A stretch of 64,000 bases of DNA, from assembly GCA_017634595.1 (NCBI GenBank), contig JAGBNC010000006.1, positions 1 to 64,000 of the forward strand, read 5' to 3'. Of the stretch, positions 25,360 to 33,750 are shown in pieces. Each line of letters starts with the position of its first letter. The first letter of the stretch is position 1. The DNA comes from Bacteroidales bacterium (GTDB lineage Bacteria > Bacteroidota > Bacteroidia > Bacteroidales > UBA932). Both the position numbers and the translations under genes were made by a program. The notes beneath the pieces were generated by a model that made no database searches, was not told the origin of the DNA, and was given only the letters and a program-made list of their open reading frames with translations.

Positions 25360-26122
25360 CTTCAGGGTAATTGATTATGGCAAGTTCTTCCTGGTTGTAA
25401 AGCAGGCGGTCGGTGGAACCGGGTGCGAGGCGGGATACCAGCACGAATGCAAGGAGCAATGCGAAGGCCGCGCCCACGGCGCCCAACGCCCAGCCAAGTG
25501 CCCTGCGGCGCGGCCTGGCAGGGTGCTGCGGAGCAGCCGGCTGTGCTGCGGCGGGCTGCTGTGCGGCCGGTTGTATTGCCGCCGGCTGAGGTTCGGGGGC
25601 CGGTTGCTGTGCTGCGGCGGGTTGAGGTGTGGCAGCAGGATTCTGTGCGGCTGCAGACCGCTGTGCAAGTGCGGCCGGAATGTCCGGCAGAGCAACATAG
25701 TCATGAGACTTAAGCGACACCGGCCCCAGCCCACAAGCATCGGGAGAAATATCCAAATCCTCGTCAGCAACAAAGAAAAAATGATTCTCCCTTGTAGCCC
25801 TCAAGCGCCCCAGACCCGGGAAATCAACCGATTTCTCACTCCGGAGAGTCTCCCCCAAGTCTTTAAGGAAAGCCACAATAATCGCTTCCGCCTTGTCCCG
25901 CTCAAGAGAATTACTGCCGGCATAAAGCCCGGCAAGGAGACCATCATTAGTCTCCTTCCCAGTAAAAGACAAGCGCCTGTAAGGCGGGTTAATCGTATAT
26001 CCACGGTCCGAAAAAGAAGCAGGCATATCTTCAGCCACAAAGGTACCAAGCCCAGGAAGAGACAGTGTATCATGCTGAAGGATAAGCTCCTTAATCATTC
26101 CGGACAAAAAATCCACATCCAT
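25337..26122 (-). CDS. HU/CCDC81-like domain protein with membrane anchor
   Basis: About 261 residues. Two HU-like units are visible, each with the loop signature LPGLGTF (about 22-28) and FPGLGRL (about 101-107); a long Pro/Ala/Gln-rich spacer (about 155-210) then leads to one transmembrane helix (ALGWALGAVGAAFALLLAFVLV). Relatives in Bacteroidetes usually end in a SPOR peptidoglycan-binding domain; here only about 27 residues follow the helix. The ATG at 26122 is chosen because a good promoter lies just upstream (26130-26161), leaving the earlier ATG at 26158 outside the transcript. A role linking chromosome or envelope is only a guess. Confidence 0.7.
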   Translation of the reverse strand: MDVDFLSGMIKELILQHDTLSLPGLGTFVAEDMPASFSDRGYTINPPYRRLSFTGKETNDGLLAGLYAGSNSLERDKAEAIIVAFLKDLGETLRSEKSVDFPGLGRLRATRENHFFFVADEDLDISPDACGLGPVSLKSHDYVALPDIPAALAQRSAAAQNPAATPQPAAAQQPAPEPQPAAIQPAAQQPAAAQPAAPQHPARPRRRALGWALGAVGAAFALLLAFVLVSRLAPGSTDRLLYNQEELAIINYPEDGLSLPR

Positions 26123-26129
26123 AACAAGG

Positions 26130-26161
26130 CAAATGTAACAATAATCCTCGATACCCACAAA
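26130..26161 (-). promoter_or_regulatory. Promoter of the HU-like/Nudix/DUF4922 operon
   Basis: On the minus strand TACATTTG (26130-26137) is a -7 box and TTTG (26158-26161) a -33 box with a 20-nt spacer. The predicted start of transcription is only a few bases before the ATG at 26122, so the message is nearly leaderless. Confidence 0.6.
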
Positions 26162-26181
26162 TCAAAAAAACGCAAAAAAAA

Positions 26182-26212
26182 TTTGCATTTCCAAAAAAAC
26201 AAAGTAACTTTG
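26182..26212 (+). promoter_or_regulatory. Promoter of tRNA-Asn
   Basis: TTTG (26182-26185), a 19-nt spacer and TAACTTTG (26205-26212) fit the Bacteroidetes consensus. The tRNA begins about 32 nt downstream. Confidence 0.7.
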
Positions 26213-26243
26213 CAATCCCGTTAGCAATAACAGGACAAAACAT

Positions 26244-26317
26244 TCCTCCTTAGCTCAGTTGGTTAGAGCACCTGACTGTTAATCAGGGGGTCCTGGGTTC
26301 AAGTCCCCGAGGGGGAG
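26244..26317 (+). tRNA. tRNA-Asn(GTT)
   Basis: A 74-nt cloverleaf. The acceptor arm pairs TCCTCCT with AGGGGGA, including one G-U pair; the D-arm is TAGCTCAGTTGGTTAGAGCA; the anticodon loop is CTGTTAA with GTT; the T-loop is TTCAAGT. The discriminator is G. CCA is not encoded. Confidence 0.95.
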
Positions 26318-26324
26318 CTCCTCA

Positions 26325-26367
26325 AAATCAAGCACTTACAGCAACGTAGGTGCTTGATTTGCTTTTG
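26325..26367 (+). terminator. Terminator-like hairpin after tRNA-Asn
   Basis: A 15-bp stem with one mismatch (26325-26339 with 26346-26360), a 6-nt loop, then GCTTTTG. It would end the tRNA transcript, though the U-run is short. Confidence 0.6.
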
Positions 26368-26402
26368 TAGCACTACCTCCGTCCCGCCACCCTTTCTCCC
26401 GG

Positions 26403-26575
26403 TCCTCAAAAGGGGCCGAAAACGAGGACGGATTGACAAAAAGCATCCGGCCTCCTCAAAAGGGGCCGAAAACGAGGACGAATTGGCGAAAAACCGCTGG
26501 CCGTCCTCACCAGGGGCCGAAAACGAGGACGGATTGGTGAAAAACCGCAGGCTGTCCTCACCAGAGGCCGGTCGG
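26403..26575. repeat. 50/51-bp tandem repeat, three copies and a partial fourth
   Basis: Units begin at 26403, 26453, 26504 and 26555. Each carries GTCCTC or a variant at its start and GAGGAC about 22 nt later, forming a small hairpin around GGGGCCGAAAAC. The 51-bp unit equals 17 codons and both strands stay open across it (for example GAENEDELAKNRWPSS on the plus strand), but no start, signal or family supports a protein. The rest of the gene-free interval 26368-26765 shows nothing else clear. Confidence 0.8.
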
Positions 26576-26765
26576 AAGGCTCCAGCGGGAGAAATCACAG
26601 GCTTTTTCCTCCCGAAGCTCCATCGGAGGATACACGTGATAGCGGGCCAACCTGGACTGGAACCGAAAACAGGTCCGAAGCCGTAGGCAAAGCCAGAATC
26701 AAACACGGGACCAGAGCCCTTCCGCCCCCGGATAGAAAGCAGCTCGAGTCAAACCGCCTCGCAGA

Positions 26766-28472
26766 TCAAACACTTTCCGTCAAGGAACGGGTGATCCGGT
26801 CGCAGGTGTAAGTCTTGGTCTCGCTGCTGCCGGGGAACTTAGCTTTGGCTACGACTCTCCAGCCACTGAGTTCAGAGGCCGGGCGGTCCAGCTTGATGTA
26901 CCACCAGTTTTCAGAGCTGTCCCAGTGGTATTTCCAGCTCGTCCTAATACCGGCAATATTGTCGTTGGCGAGGTGGCTGTGGGCGCAGTAGTCATAGATA
27001 CGCTTATTGGCAAAGGTCATCTTGTGAGACTCCCCGCCATGCTCCAGCGTGACTTCCCAGTCCTCATCGCCGTCATAGATATGGGCGAGGAGGAAATTCC
27101 CGCCGGCAAAAAGGGACTCCTTTTCCCAGGCATACTGGTGCGACCAGTCAGTAGGCCGGTCATAGACATCGTTGGAATCGTAAAGACGCATATGGTCTTC
27201 GGCATCATGCACGCAAATATGCTCCCAGCTGGAAAAATCGTTTCCATTGACATGGTAGATGTAGAACGCGGCAGGAGAGCTGTCAGGACTATATATTGAG
27301 TACCAGAAATTGCCCATCGGGACGCCGTGGATGCGTTCCATGACAGGATTGCCATTCTGGGCCTTGACCTTACTATATTTGTATGTCTCGCATATATGAG
27401 CATGGCCGGAGAAGATATAGGCGCTGTGAAAAGCGGACATCTGAGCCACCAGCTCATCCCTGTGCGGGATATCGGTAAAGCCCCGGACGTGGCAGTGCTG
27501 ACATACGACGATCATCTTTGACGCCTTGTTCCCTACGAAAGACAAGTCCTTCTCCAACCATTTCCAGACATCATCCGAGAGGCCGCTCCGACCCTGGCCG
27601 GAAAGGGCGCTGCCCGCACTTGTGGGTGCCTTCTGCGAAATGTAATTGTCAAGAACAACGAAATGAACCGCACCAACATTGAAGGAATAGCAGGTAGGCC
27701 CGAAAGCCCCGGAGTAATTCAGGGCAGTCCCGAGATCGAAACCATCTGTCCCTGACTGGGAAGCGTCGCCCATACGGGCATTGTGGTCATGATTTCCGAT
27801 GACGGTGAAGAAAGGAAGGTGGCGCCCATTTCCGCAATCGGCACTTCCGAGAGCACTTTTAGCGTAGCCGTATGTCTCAGGATCCTTGGCGTTGTTGATG
27901 ATGTCGCCGAGGCTTATGCCGAACGACGGCCCCGCAGGGGCATTGTCCTTGAAATACTGCCCTATCCGTGCCATGGCCCCGCTCTTGAACTGAGCGGCTG
28001 TCGCAGCATCCCGTATGTGGATATCCCCCAGGACAGCGAAGGAGAAAGCGGTGGAAGCTCCTCCCAACTTCTTAAGGGTGAAATCATTACGTATATCGGA
28101 GGCCGACGGGTCGATTCTCCGGTAGAAGGACGGAAGGTGGGATGTAGCGTCCTGTTCTATCGCATAACCGGCAGGAAGGCTATAATAGACATGTGTCGCA
28201 CGCTTATCCGCCTTGGTCTGATAGACTCCGTTATCGTCGGTACGGACATAACGGTAGCCGTCCGATACGGGGACATTCCTCACTGGGTGACCCTCGTCGT
28301 CGAGAATCACGCCATAGAGATTGTGTCCGTCCATAATCTTAGTCCCGTTGAGCATCCTGTCATCAGTCACCTCTCCAGGGTCCCCCGGCTCTGTCTCAGG
28401 ATCCAAAACTTTCTTTGAAGCGCATGCTGCAACGATACCGGCCAGCAAGCTAAGAAAAAAGCGTCTGTTCAT
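26766..28472 (-). CDS. Calcineurin-like phosphoesterase lipoprotein (MetallophosN/C type)
   Basis: A 568-residue protein with a lipoprotein-like signal (LLAGIVAAC, Cys17). A small beta-sandwich MetallophosN domain (about 48-125, NLYGVILDDEGHPVRNVPVS) precedes the metallophosphatase core with GDIHIRD, GDIINN, GNHDHN and SGHAHI metal-binding motifs, then a MetallophosC domain (about 430-565). It likely hydrolyses a phosphate ester or diester outside the cytoplasm; the substrate is unknown. A paralogue of the same architecture lies at 41968-43680. It is a single gene following the repeat interval. Confidence 0.88.
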   Translation of the reverse strand: MNRRFFLSLLAGIVAACASKKVLDPETEPGDPGEVTDDRMLNGTKIMDGHNLYGVILDDEGHPVRNVPVSDGYRYVRTDDNGVYQTKADKRATHVYYSLPAGYAIEQDATSHLPSFYRRIDPSASDIRNDFTLKKLGGASTAFSFAVLGDIHIRDAATAAQFKSGAMARIGQYFKDNAPAGPSFGISLGDIINNAKDPETYGYAKSALGSADCGNGRHLPFFTVIGNHDHNARMGDASQSGTDGFDLGTALNYSGAFGPTCYSFNVGAVHFVVLDNYISQKAPTSAGSALSGQGRSGLSDDVWKWLEKDLSFVGNKASKMIVVCQHCHVRGFTDIPHRDELVAQMSAFHSAYIFSGHAHICETYKYSKVKAQNGNPVMERIHGVPMGNFWYSIYSPDSSPAAFYIYHVNGNDFSSWEHICVHDAEDHMRLYDSNDVYDRPTDWSHQYAWEKESLFAGGNFLLAHIYDGDEDWEVTLEHGGESHKMTFANKRIYDYCAHSHLANDNIAGIRTSWKYHWDSSENWWYIKLDRPASELSGWRVVAKAKFPGSSETKTYTCDRITRSLTESV

Positions 28473-28546
28473 ATACTAGTGTTCATAGTTTCATGCCCAA
28501 TGATACGATATTTTGCAAAGAAAAGCAAGAATCAGGGTAAAAGAAA

Positions 28547-28586
28547 CCGCCCGACCCAGCCGGATAACAGGCAGAAGGACGGGCGG
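28547..28586 (-). terminator. Terminator of the GDPD-MFS-AKR-OMP transcript
   Basis: Read on the minus strand: CCGCCCG (28580-28586), loop, CGGGCGG (28547-28553), then TTTCTTTTAC. It lies about 30 bp past the stop of the small beta-barrel gene. Confidence 0.65.
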
Positions 28587-28616
28587 AAAAAGCCAGCGCG
28601 GCTGGAAACCAGTCGC

Positions 28617-29087
28617 CTAGAAGTTATAATACAAGCCGGTGGAGATGCTGTTGTCGAGGCCGACCTTGAAAACATTGCCGGAGTTGTAGGCCAAAGCTCC
28701 CACATGAGCGACCAGGGACAGCCTAGGGTCCAGAGGTATGCTCAGTCCGGGATAAACACCTATTTCCCAAACAGCATCAATATTCTTGGTCTTACTGAAC
28801 GAGAAAGCACCGTCAGCAAAAATGGAGACCTTTCCGATATTCAGGAAAGTATAACGGGCATAGGGGGCAAAGCCGATGGTGTTGCCTCCAGTAAAAGCAG
28901 ACAATGTCAGTTCTGCACCAACGGCAAACTTGTCGTTAAGAACATAACCGACTTCAGGACTAACAGAAAAAACACTAGTCTTAGAATTTCCATTGCTGGA
29001 AAAGCCAATACTTCCTCCGGCATAGAACTGGGCGTGTGCCGCAGTGGCCATCATAATGGCGAACAATACAATAAATAACTTTTTCAT
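28617..29087 (-). CDS. Small outer-membrane beta-barrel protein
   Basis: A 156-residue protein with a signal peptide (MKKLFIVLFAIMMATAAHAQ) and about eight alternating beta strands, beginning FYAGGSIGFSSNG and ending ISTGLYYNF, a typical terminal strand with Phe. It belongs to the broad OmpW/OmpX-like small barrel group; no specific role can be read. It lies 5 bp downstream of the aldo/keto reductase gene on the same strand but has no obvious functional tie to it. Confidence 0.82.
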   Translation of the reverse strand: MKKLFIVLFAIMMATAAHAQFYAGGSIGFSSNGNSKTSVFSVSPEVGYVLNDKFAVGAELTLSAFTGGNTIGFAPYARYTFLNIGKVSIFADGAFSFSKTKNIDAVWEIGVYPGLSIPLDPRLSLVAHVGALAYNSGNVFKVGLDNSISTGLYYNF

Positions 29088-29092
29088 AACTA

Positions 29093-29923
29093 TTATAAAA
29101 AATTACAGTTGTCAGGATTGTAACAACGACCTCCAACGTAACCGAGGGAGGATATAGAAGCAAGTTCCTCATCGCTAAGCTTCAGCTCGGCAGCTTTGAG
29201 ATTATCAGCTATACGCGACGGCGTGACGCTTTTGCAAAGAGGAATCACTCCGCAGGCAAGTACCCATGAGAGTACCACCTGAGCGGGAGAACAAGAGTGA
29301 GCGGAAGCAATCCCGGCGATTACAGGGTGTCCGAGAGCCTCGCCTTTGATAAGCGGCGCCCAGGCCTCCACCACTATCCCCCGCTGTGCACAGAATTCAA
29401 GGCAGTCACGCTGCATCCAGCCCGGATGGAACTCGATCTGATCTACCATAGGGACTATCTCCGCCGACTCCAGCAGCGCCGTCAGATGCCTCGGCATATA
29501 ATTGCTCACTCCGATAGCTTTCACGCGTCCTTCACGGTAAAGCCTTTCGAGTGCACGCCAGCTGTCTGCGTTAAGCTTACGCCAATCATCCCAATAGAAG
29601 GGCGACGCCGGCCAATGAATAAGGTACAAATCAATATAATCCAGTCCCAGAGCTTCCTGAGAACGGTCAAAAGCACGCAGGGCTGAATCATAACCACGGT
29701 CGGCGTTCCAGAGTTTGGTGGTCACAAATATCTCACTACGCGGAATGCCGGACGCTCGCACGGCCCGTCCGACCTCCACCTCATTGCGATAGAACGCAGC
29801 AGTATCTACATGCCTCCAGCCACTTTGCAGCGCACAGAGTACCGATGCCTCCGTATCTTCCGGAGCCATCTTGTAGGTGCCGAAACCCATGTCGGGAATG
29901 GTTATTCCGTTGGTAAGTCTCAT
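29093..29923 (-). CDS. Aldo/keto reductase
   Basis: A 276-residue NADPH-dependent carbonyl reductase of the AKR5-like bacterial group. The catalytic tetrad fits Asp40, Tyr45, Lys70 and His103 (HVDTAAFYRNE, TTKLWN, LIHWP). The cofactor loop near the C-terminus reads IPLCKSVTPSRIADN, where KSVTPSR corresponds to the NADPH phosphate clamp. Its stop-start overlap with the MFS gene (4 bp) puts it in the GDPD-permease operon, where it might reduce glyceraldehyde or dihydroxyacetone-like products; this is inference. Confidence 0.92.
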   Translation of the reverse strand: MRLTNGITIPDMGFGTYKMAPEDTEASVLCALQSGWRHVDTAAFYRNEVEVGRAVRASGIPRSEIFVTTKLWNADRGYDSALRAFDRSQEALGLDYIDLYLIHWPASPFYWDDWRKLNADSWRALERLYREGRVKAIGVSNYMPRHLTALLESAEIVPMVDQIEFHPGWMQRDCLEFCAQRGIVVEAWAPLIKGEALGHPVIAGIASAHSCSPAQVVLSWVLACGVIPLCKSVTPSRIADNLKAAELKLSDEELASISSLGYVGGRCYNPDNCNFL

Positions 29924-31293
29924 ATCTGCTGTTGTTTACGTTTCCAATTAAGAATAGGAAGAAGAAAAGATATCACCGCCGAGCCAAACCAGAACCAGCT
30001 GACGTAGGTGAAGTCATGCACCCCGTCAACCATGTGATTGTCAAGCAGAAGGCCGGTGACTACATTCTGAAGTCCGGCGGCGGCATAAGAAGCAATGCCC
30101 ACTATGCCGAGGGCCGCTCCGGAAGCCTTGCGAGGCACCAGATCTACTGCCATCAGGCCGCCCAGGAAACTGATGAGCACGCCGATAGCAATCCCGAACA
30201 GGACCATGGCAAGAATATTGACCCATTTGGCAGGGCCGCCGAAAAGGAAAAGGGCCAGCGCTATGGCCTCAAGCAGACCGGCCACAAAAGCCGGATACTT
30301 GCGGTCGCCCTTGAAGAGCACATCCGAGAGCCATCCAGACACCACAGTGCCTATGATTCCGAAAATAGGATTGACGCCGATAATGGCTGCAGCTCCGGCC
30401 AAGTCATAGCCCTTAGCTTCCTGCAAGAAGATTGTGCCCCACTCATTGATGGCATAACGGCTCATATACATAAACGCGCTGGAGAGGGCCAGAATCCACA
30501 CTCCGGGATTCTTAATGACCGCTTTCTGCATCTGCCGGGTCTCATGGCGCTGGGCAGGCTGGGCATCTTTTTCCGGGGTTTTCTCTCCGGACAGCACCTC
30601 AATGGGCGGGAGCCCCTTGCTGTCGGGAGTATCGTGGAAAAGCAGCAGGACCAGAAGCACCCCGAGCGCGCCTGCAAGTGCAGCTCCGAAGAAGCCCCAT
30701 TTCCAGCCGAACTGGGCCACTATGGCCCCGACGAATATGAACGAAAGTCCCTCGCCGATATTATGCGAAGAACTGAAGATGCCATAATAAGTGCCTCTGA
30801 TTTTGAGAGGAAACCACCTGGACAAGGATACTATGGCAGCCGGCGCTCCCATCGACTGTGCCCATCCGTTGACCGCCCAGAACACGCAGAAACACAGGAA
30901 CAGCGCACCATTGGCAATGCTTCCTTCGAGTGCCCTGACTCCCAGGACGCCCATAATGAAATTCATAGCGGCAGACAGAATTATACCCGTCGCCATGAAA
31001 CGCTTGAGATTGGCCCCGTCGGCAAGGAATCCGTTGACCAGTTTGCCCACAGCATAGGTCCAGTACAGGCAAGCCCCTATAATACCCAGCTGAGTGGCAT
31101 TGAGCAGCCCTGCATCAATAATAGGCTGCTTCATTACCCCCATGGACAGCCGGCATACATAGTAGAGGGCATACCCCAAAGTGGCGGCAATGAAAGTGCG
31201 TAACCTCAGGCTCTTGTACCTGCGGTCCACTTTGTCCGGAGCCACCTTATCTACCGAAGGTGGACTTATGCTGTAAAACTTAAGAAAATCCAT
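29920..31293 (-). CDS. OPA-family MFS permease (GlpT/UhpT-like)
   Basis: A 457-residue 12-segment transporter. The N-terminal RLRTFIAATLGYALYYVCRLSMGVMKQPII is the typical organophosphate:phosphate antiporter opening, in which the YxxR arginine binds substrate phosphate. The central loop is charged (LSGEKTPEKDAQPAQRHETRQ). It starts 6 bp after a glycerophosphodiester phosphodiesterase gene, so glycerol-3-phosphate is the most likely substrate, exchanged for phosphate. The protein is not close enough by eye to say GlpT with certainty. Confidence 0.88.
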   Translation of the reverse strand: MDFLKFYSISPPSVDKVAPDKVDRRYKSLRLRTFIAATLGYALYYVCRLSMGVMKQPIIDAGLLNATQLGIIGACLYWTYAVGKLVNGFLADGANLKRFMATGIILSAAMNFIMGVLGVRALEGSIANGALFLCFCVFWAVNGWAQSMGAPAAIVSLSRWFPLKIRGTYYGIFSSSHNIGEGLSFIFVGAIVAQFGWKWGFFGAALAGALGVLLVLLLFHDTPDSKGLPPIEVLSGEKTPEKDAQPAQRHETRQMQKAVIKNPGVWILALSSAFMYMSRYAINEWGTIFLQEAKGYDLAGAAAIIGVNPIFGIIGTVVSGWLSDVLFKGDRKYPAFVAGLLEAIALALFLFGGPAKWVNILAMVLFGIAIGVLISFLGGLMAVDLVPRKASGAALGIVGIASYAAAGLQNVVTGLLLDNHMVDGVHDFTYVSWFWFGSAVISFLLPILNWKRKQQQI

Positions 31294-31299
31294 CCTTGA

Positions 31300-32268
31300 C
31301 TAAAGAGTGTGCCGGCCCTGCTTGGTGAGCCAGTTGATAAGAAATTCAGGACGGTCAGTCTGGATCATGGACACGCCCTTGTCGAGATACTGCTGATACA
31401 CATCGCCCGGATCCTCAGCCATATAGGCGGCATCGTCATCGTTGCCATAACCGCCACACAGCGACGCCCAGATGGTATTGACCCATATCTTCGATCCCTG
31501 GTCAAGAATCTTGCGGCAGGCATCGTCGAAGGCGCCGTCATCGTTGGTCTGCCAGCACACCTCGTACGCCAGCGGCACCACCCCCTGCTCAAGGTAAGAA
31601 TTGAACAGAGCGATACCGGCAGGACGCTGGATGTCCACGATAGGCATATACATCATATTGTGCTCGTAGGCGGCCTCATGTGCAGCAACCACCTCGATAG
31701 GCTTCTTACCTTTGATAAGTATCTGGTCTGTCACGCCGAGTTCCTCGGTCAGAGCCAGCACCTGGTCGTAGAACTCATAACCTTGGTCAACATTCACGCA
31801 GATACGGTCCTTGCAGCACTCCAGCGCCTCGCGGAGAGTGGGCATGCGAAGTGTGTCGATGGCTATATTGTGAGCCCTCTTGAGGCTCAGCTTCTTGATC
31901 TCGGCAAGGGTGAGATCGCTGACCCTCGCGCTCTTGCCCGGCTCGCCCTTGAATACACTGCTGAAGTTGGTGCAGCGGGTCACGGTACCGTCGTGGCTGA
32001 GCACCAGCACTGAGTCTTTGGTCATCTTGAGGTCGAGTTCCATGATGTCGGCACCCATGCGGATGATGCTTTCGATGGCAGGGATAGAATTCTCCGGGAA
32101 ATTGCGCCAGTCCCCGCGGTGGCAGGTCACCACCACATACTTTGAATGCGGATCATGGATCTGGGCGGCGATAGCCTCGGCTCGATTGGCATACTTAGGC
32201 GCACTGCCGGTACAAGACACTAAAACGGCAGCGAACAAAGACAGAACAAGAAATGAATAATTCCTCAT
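31300..32268 (-). CDS. Glycerophosphodiester phosphodiesterase lipoprotein
   Basis: A 322-residue GDPD-family enzyme with a lipobox (LVSC, Cys19). Catalytic and metal residues match His50 (TCHRGDWRNFPENS), Glu77/Asp79 (MELDLKMTKD) and His92 (LSHDGTVTR). It cleaves deacylated phospholipids to glycerol-3-phosphate and an alcohol, probably at the periplasmic face. The next genes encode an OPA permease and an aldo/keto reductase, together forming an uptake route. A divergent promoter region separates it from the acid phosphatase gene. Confidence 0.93.
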   Translation of the reverse strand: MRNYSFLVLSLFAAVLVSCTGSAPKYANRAEAIAAQIHDPHSKYVVVTCHRGDWRNFPENSIPAIESIIRMGADIMELDLKMTKDSVLVLSHDGTVTRCTNFSSVFKGEPGKSARVSDLTLAEIKKLSLKRAHNIAIDTLRMPTLREALECCKDRICVNVDQGYEFYDQVLALTEELGVTDQILIKGKKPIEVVAAHEAAYEHNMMYMPIVDIQRPAGIALFNSYLEQGVVPLAYEVCWQTNDDGAFDDACRKILDQGSKIWVNTIWASLCGGYGNDDDAAYMAEDPGDVYQQYLDKGVSMIQTDRPEFLINWLTKQGRHTL

Positions 32269-32285
32269 AATAACTCAAGATTAGA

Positions 32286-32317
32286 TTGCAAAGGTACTGT
32301 TTTTTTTGATACATTTG
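32286..32317 (+). promoter_or_regulatory. Divergent promoter region between GDPD and acid phosphatase genes
   Basis: Plus strand: TTG (32286-32288) and TACATTTG (32310-32317) precede the ATG at 32321 so closely that the message would be leaderless or nearly so. Minus strand: TACCTTTG (32289-32296) fits a -7 box for the GDPD operon, with a weak -33 box. The two elements overlap. Confidence 0.5.
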
Positions 32318-32320
32318 TAC

Positions 32321-33625
32321 ATGGCTAAAAATGTACTGTCACGCACGTTTGTCATCGCTGCAGCGATGCTTATCCTGGGATCATGTTCCCCCCGTGTTTT
32401 TGAAAAATCACTTTCCGGCAGCCGGGACGGCTATAGACTTACCCAAGTAGTGGCTTTCAGCCGTCACAACATACGCACGCCCCTTACCGGCTCGGGCTCC
32501 ATAACCGACAGCCTCACCCCGAACAAAGGCCTGTGGTACAATTGGGAAGTCCCCGCAGGAGAGCTGTCGCTCAAGGGAGGGACCGTAGAGACGCTGATGG
32601 GACAGTATTTCCGGATATGGCTGGAAGACAGCGGACTCATCCCCCACAACTGGCAGCCGTCCAGGCGCGAAGCCCGCTTCTACTCCAATTCGCTGCAGCG
32701 CACGGTAGCTACGGCACGTTATTTTGCCTCCGGCATGGTACCGGTTGCAGATGTAGGCATAGAGTACCACCCGCACAAGCGGGACCGGGTATTCCTGCCA
32801 CTGCTGAGCACTGATTCAGAGGCATTCAAGCAGGAAGCGGCAAAGGAGCTTAATGAGCGTCTCTCCACTCTGGGCGACAGTCTGGCATGCGGGTTCGCTA
32901 CGATAGAAAGGGTTCTCGATTTCGACAAGTCACCATGGTTTGCAGCGCACGGCAGGCACTTGCAGACGGAGCCGGTACCGGTCAGGTATGTCAAGGGCAA
33001 GGAGCCCCGCATGGGAGGGTCGCTCAAGACGGCCACAAGCGCCAGCGATGCACTCGTACTGCAGTACTATGAAAGCGGAGACCCAATAGCTTCCGCTTTC
33101 GGCAAAGACCTCAGCATCAGCGAGTGGGAGAGCATATCAGGCATTAAAGACATGTATGTGGAGCTGCTGTTCTCCCTGCCCGTCGTGGGCCTAAACACAG
33201 CGGTAAAGATGCTCGAAGAAGTCCGCAAGGAATTCTCGGCAAATGGCCGGAAATTCAGCTTTCTCTGCGGGCACGACTCCAGCATAATAAGCATCATGAC
33301 AGCCCTCGGAGCATACACTCAGGGCAGCCTTGACGCTATCGAGAAGCGTGCGCCGCTGGGAGGCAAACTGGTATTTGAGAAATATACAAGGGATGGTGCC
33401 GACTATGCCCGTTTGAGGCTCATATATCCCTCCGGGGAGCAATTGCTGGATCCCGGCACTTTGAACTACGCCAACCCGCCCAAGAGCCGCACCGTGATGT
33501 TGAAAGGTCTCAAAGCCAATTCAGACGGCTATTACTCCTGGAACGAGGTAGTCGCACGTATCAATGAAGCCATCAAAGCCGGGAAGCAGGCCGGAAGCGG
33601 CCAGCTTCCGGCATACCTGCCTTGA
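32321..33625 (+). CDS. Histidine acid phosphatase-family lipoprotein
   Basis: A 434-residue protein with a lipobox (LILGSC, Cys22). The phosphohistidine motif RHxxRxP appears as SRHNIRTP (about 47-54) and the C-terminal HD pair is in FLCGHDSSI. These two motifs define branch 2 histidine phosphatases, which include phytases and multiple inositol polyphosphate phosphatases; related surface enzymes in Bacteroides act on phytate, but substrate is not shown here. ATG 32321 is preferred over the ATG at 32306, which lies inside the promoter. It converges on the repeated terminator region. Confidence 0.88.
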   Translation: MAKNVLSRTFVIAAAMLILGSCSPRVFEKSLSGSRDGYRLTQVVAFSRHNIRTPLTGSGSITDSLTPNKGLWYNWEVPAGELSLKGGTVETLMGQYFRIWLEDSGLIPHNWQPSRREARFYSNSLQRTVATARYFASGMVPVADVGIEYHPHKRDRVFLPLLSTDSEAFKQEAAKELNERLSTLGDSLACGFATIERVLDFDKSPWFAAHGRHLQTEPVPVRYVKGKEPRMGGSLKTATSASDALVLQYYESGDPIASAFGKDLSISEWESISGIKDMYVELLFSLPVVGLNTAVKMLEEVRKEFSANGRKFSFLCGHDSSIISIMTALGAYTQGSLDAIEKRAPLGGKLVFEKYTRDGADYARLRLIYPSGEQLLDPGTLNYANPPKSRTVMLKGLKANSDGYYSWNEVVARINEAIKAGKQAGSGQLPAYLP

Positions 33626-33627
33626 CT

Positions 33628-33725
33628 GGTCTGTGGCAACAACAAAACCGGCCCCACACAAGAAGGGGCCGGTTAAAGGAAGAAATGCCTGAAGGAACAG
33701 CTTTAGGAAGCCGTCACCTCCACCC
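33628..33725. repeat. 98-bp direct repeat, copy 1
   Basis: Matches copy 2 (34585-34682) at 94 of 98 positions with a fixed offset of 957 bp. It contains a hairpin (33646-33655 with 33665-33674) and a displaced copy of the last codons and stop of the GH31 gene (33701-33725, minus strand). Confidence 0.85.
33646..33674 (-). terminator. Terminator hairpin in repeat copy 1
   Basis: AACCGGCCCC pairs with GGGGCCGGTT over 10 bp; on the minus strand the stem is followed by TTGTTGTTG. It would end the lipoprotein gene from the right and perhaps the phosphatase gene from the left. Confidence 0.65.
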
Positions 33726-33750
33726 TATGGCTGTATTCTGACGGGGTCAT

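Noticed and set aside
26403-26575. Possible CRISPR array in the 51-bp repeats
   Set aside because: The repeats are contiguous without distinct spacers, too few, and no cas genes are near.
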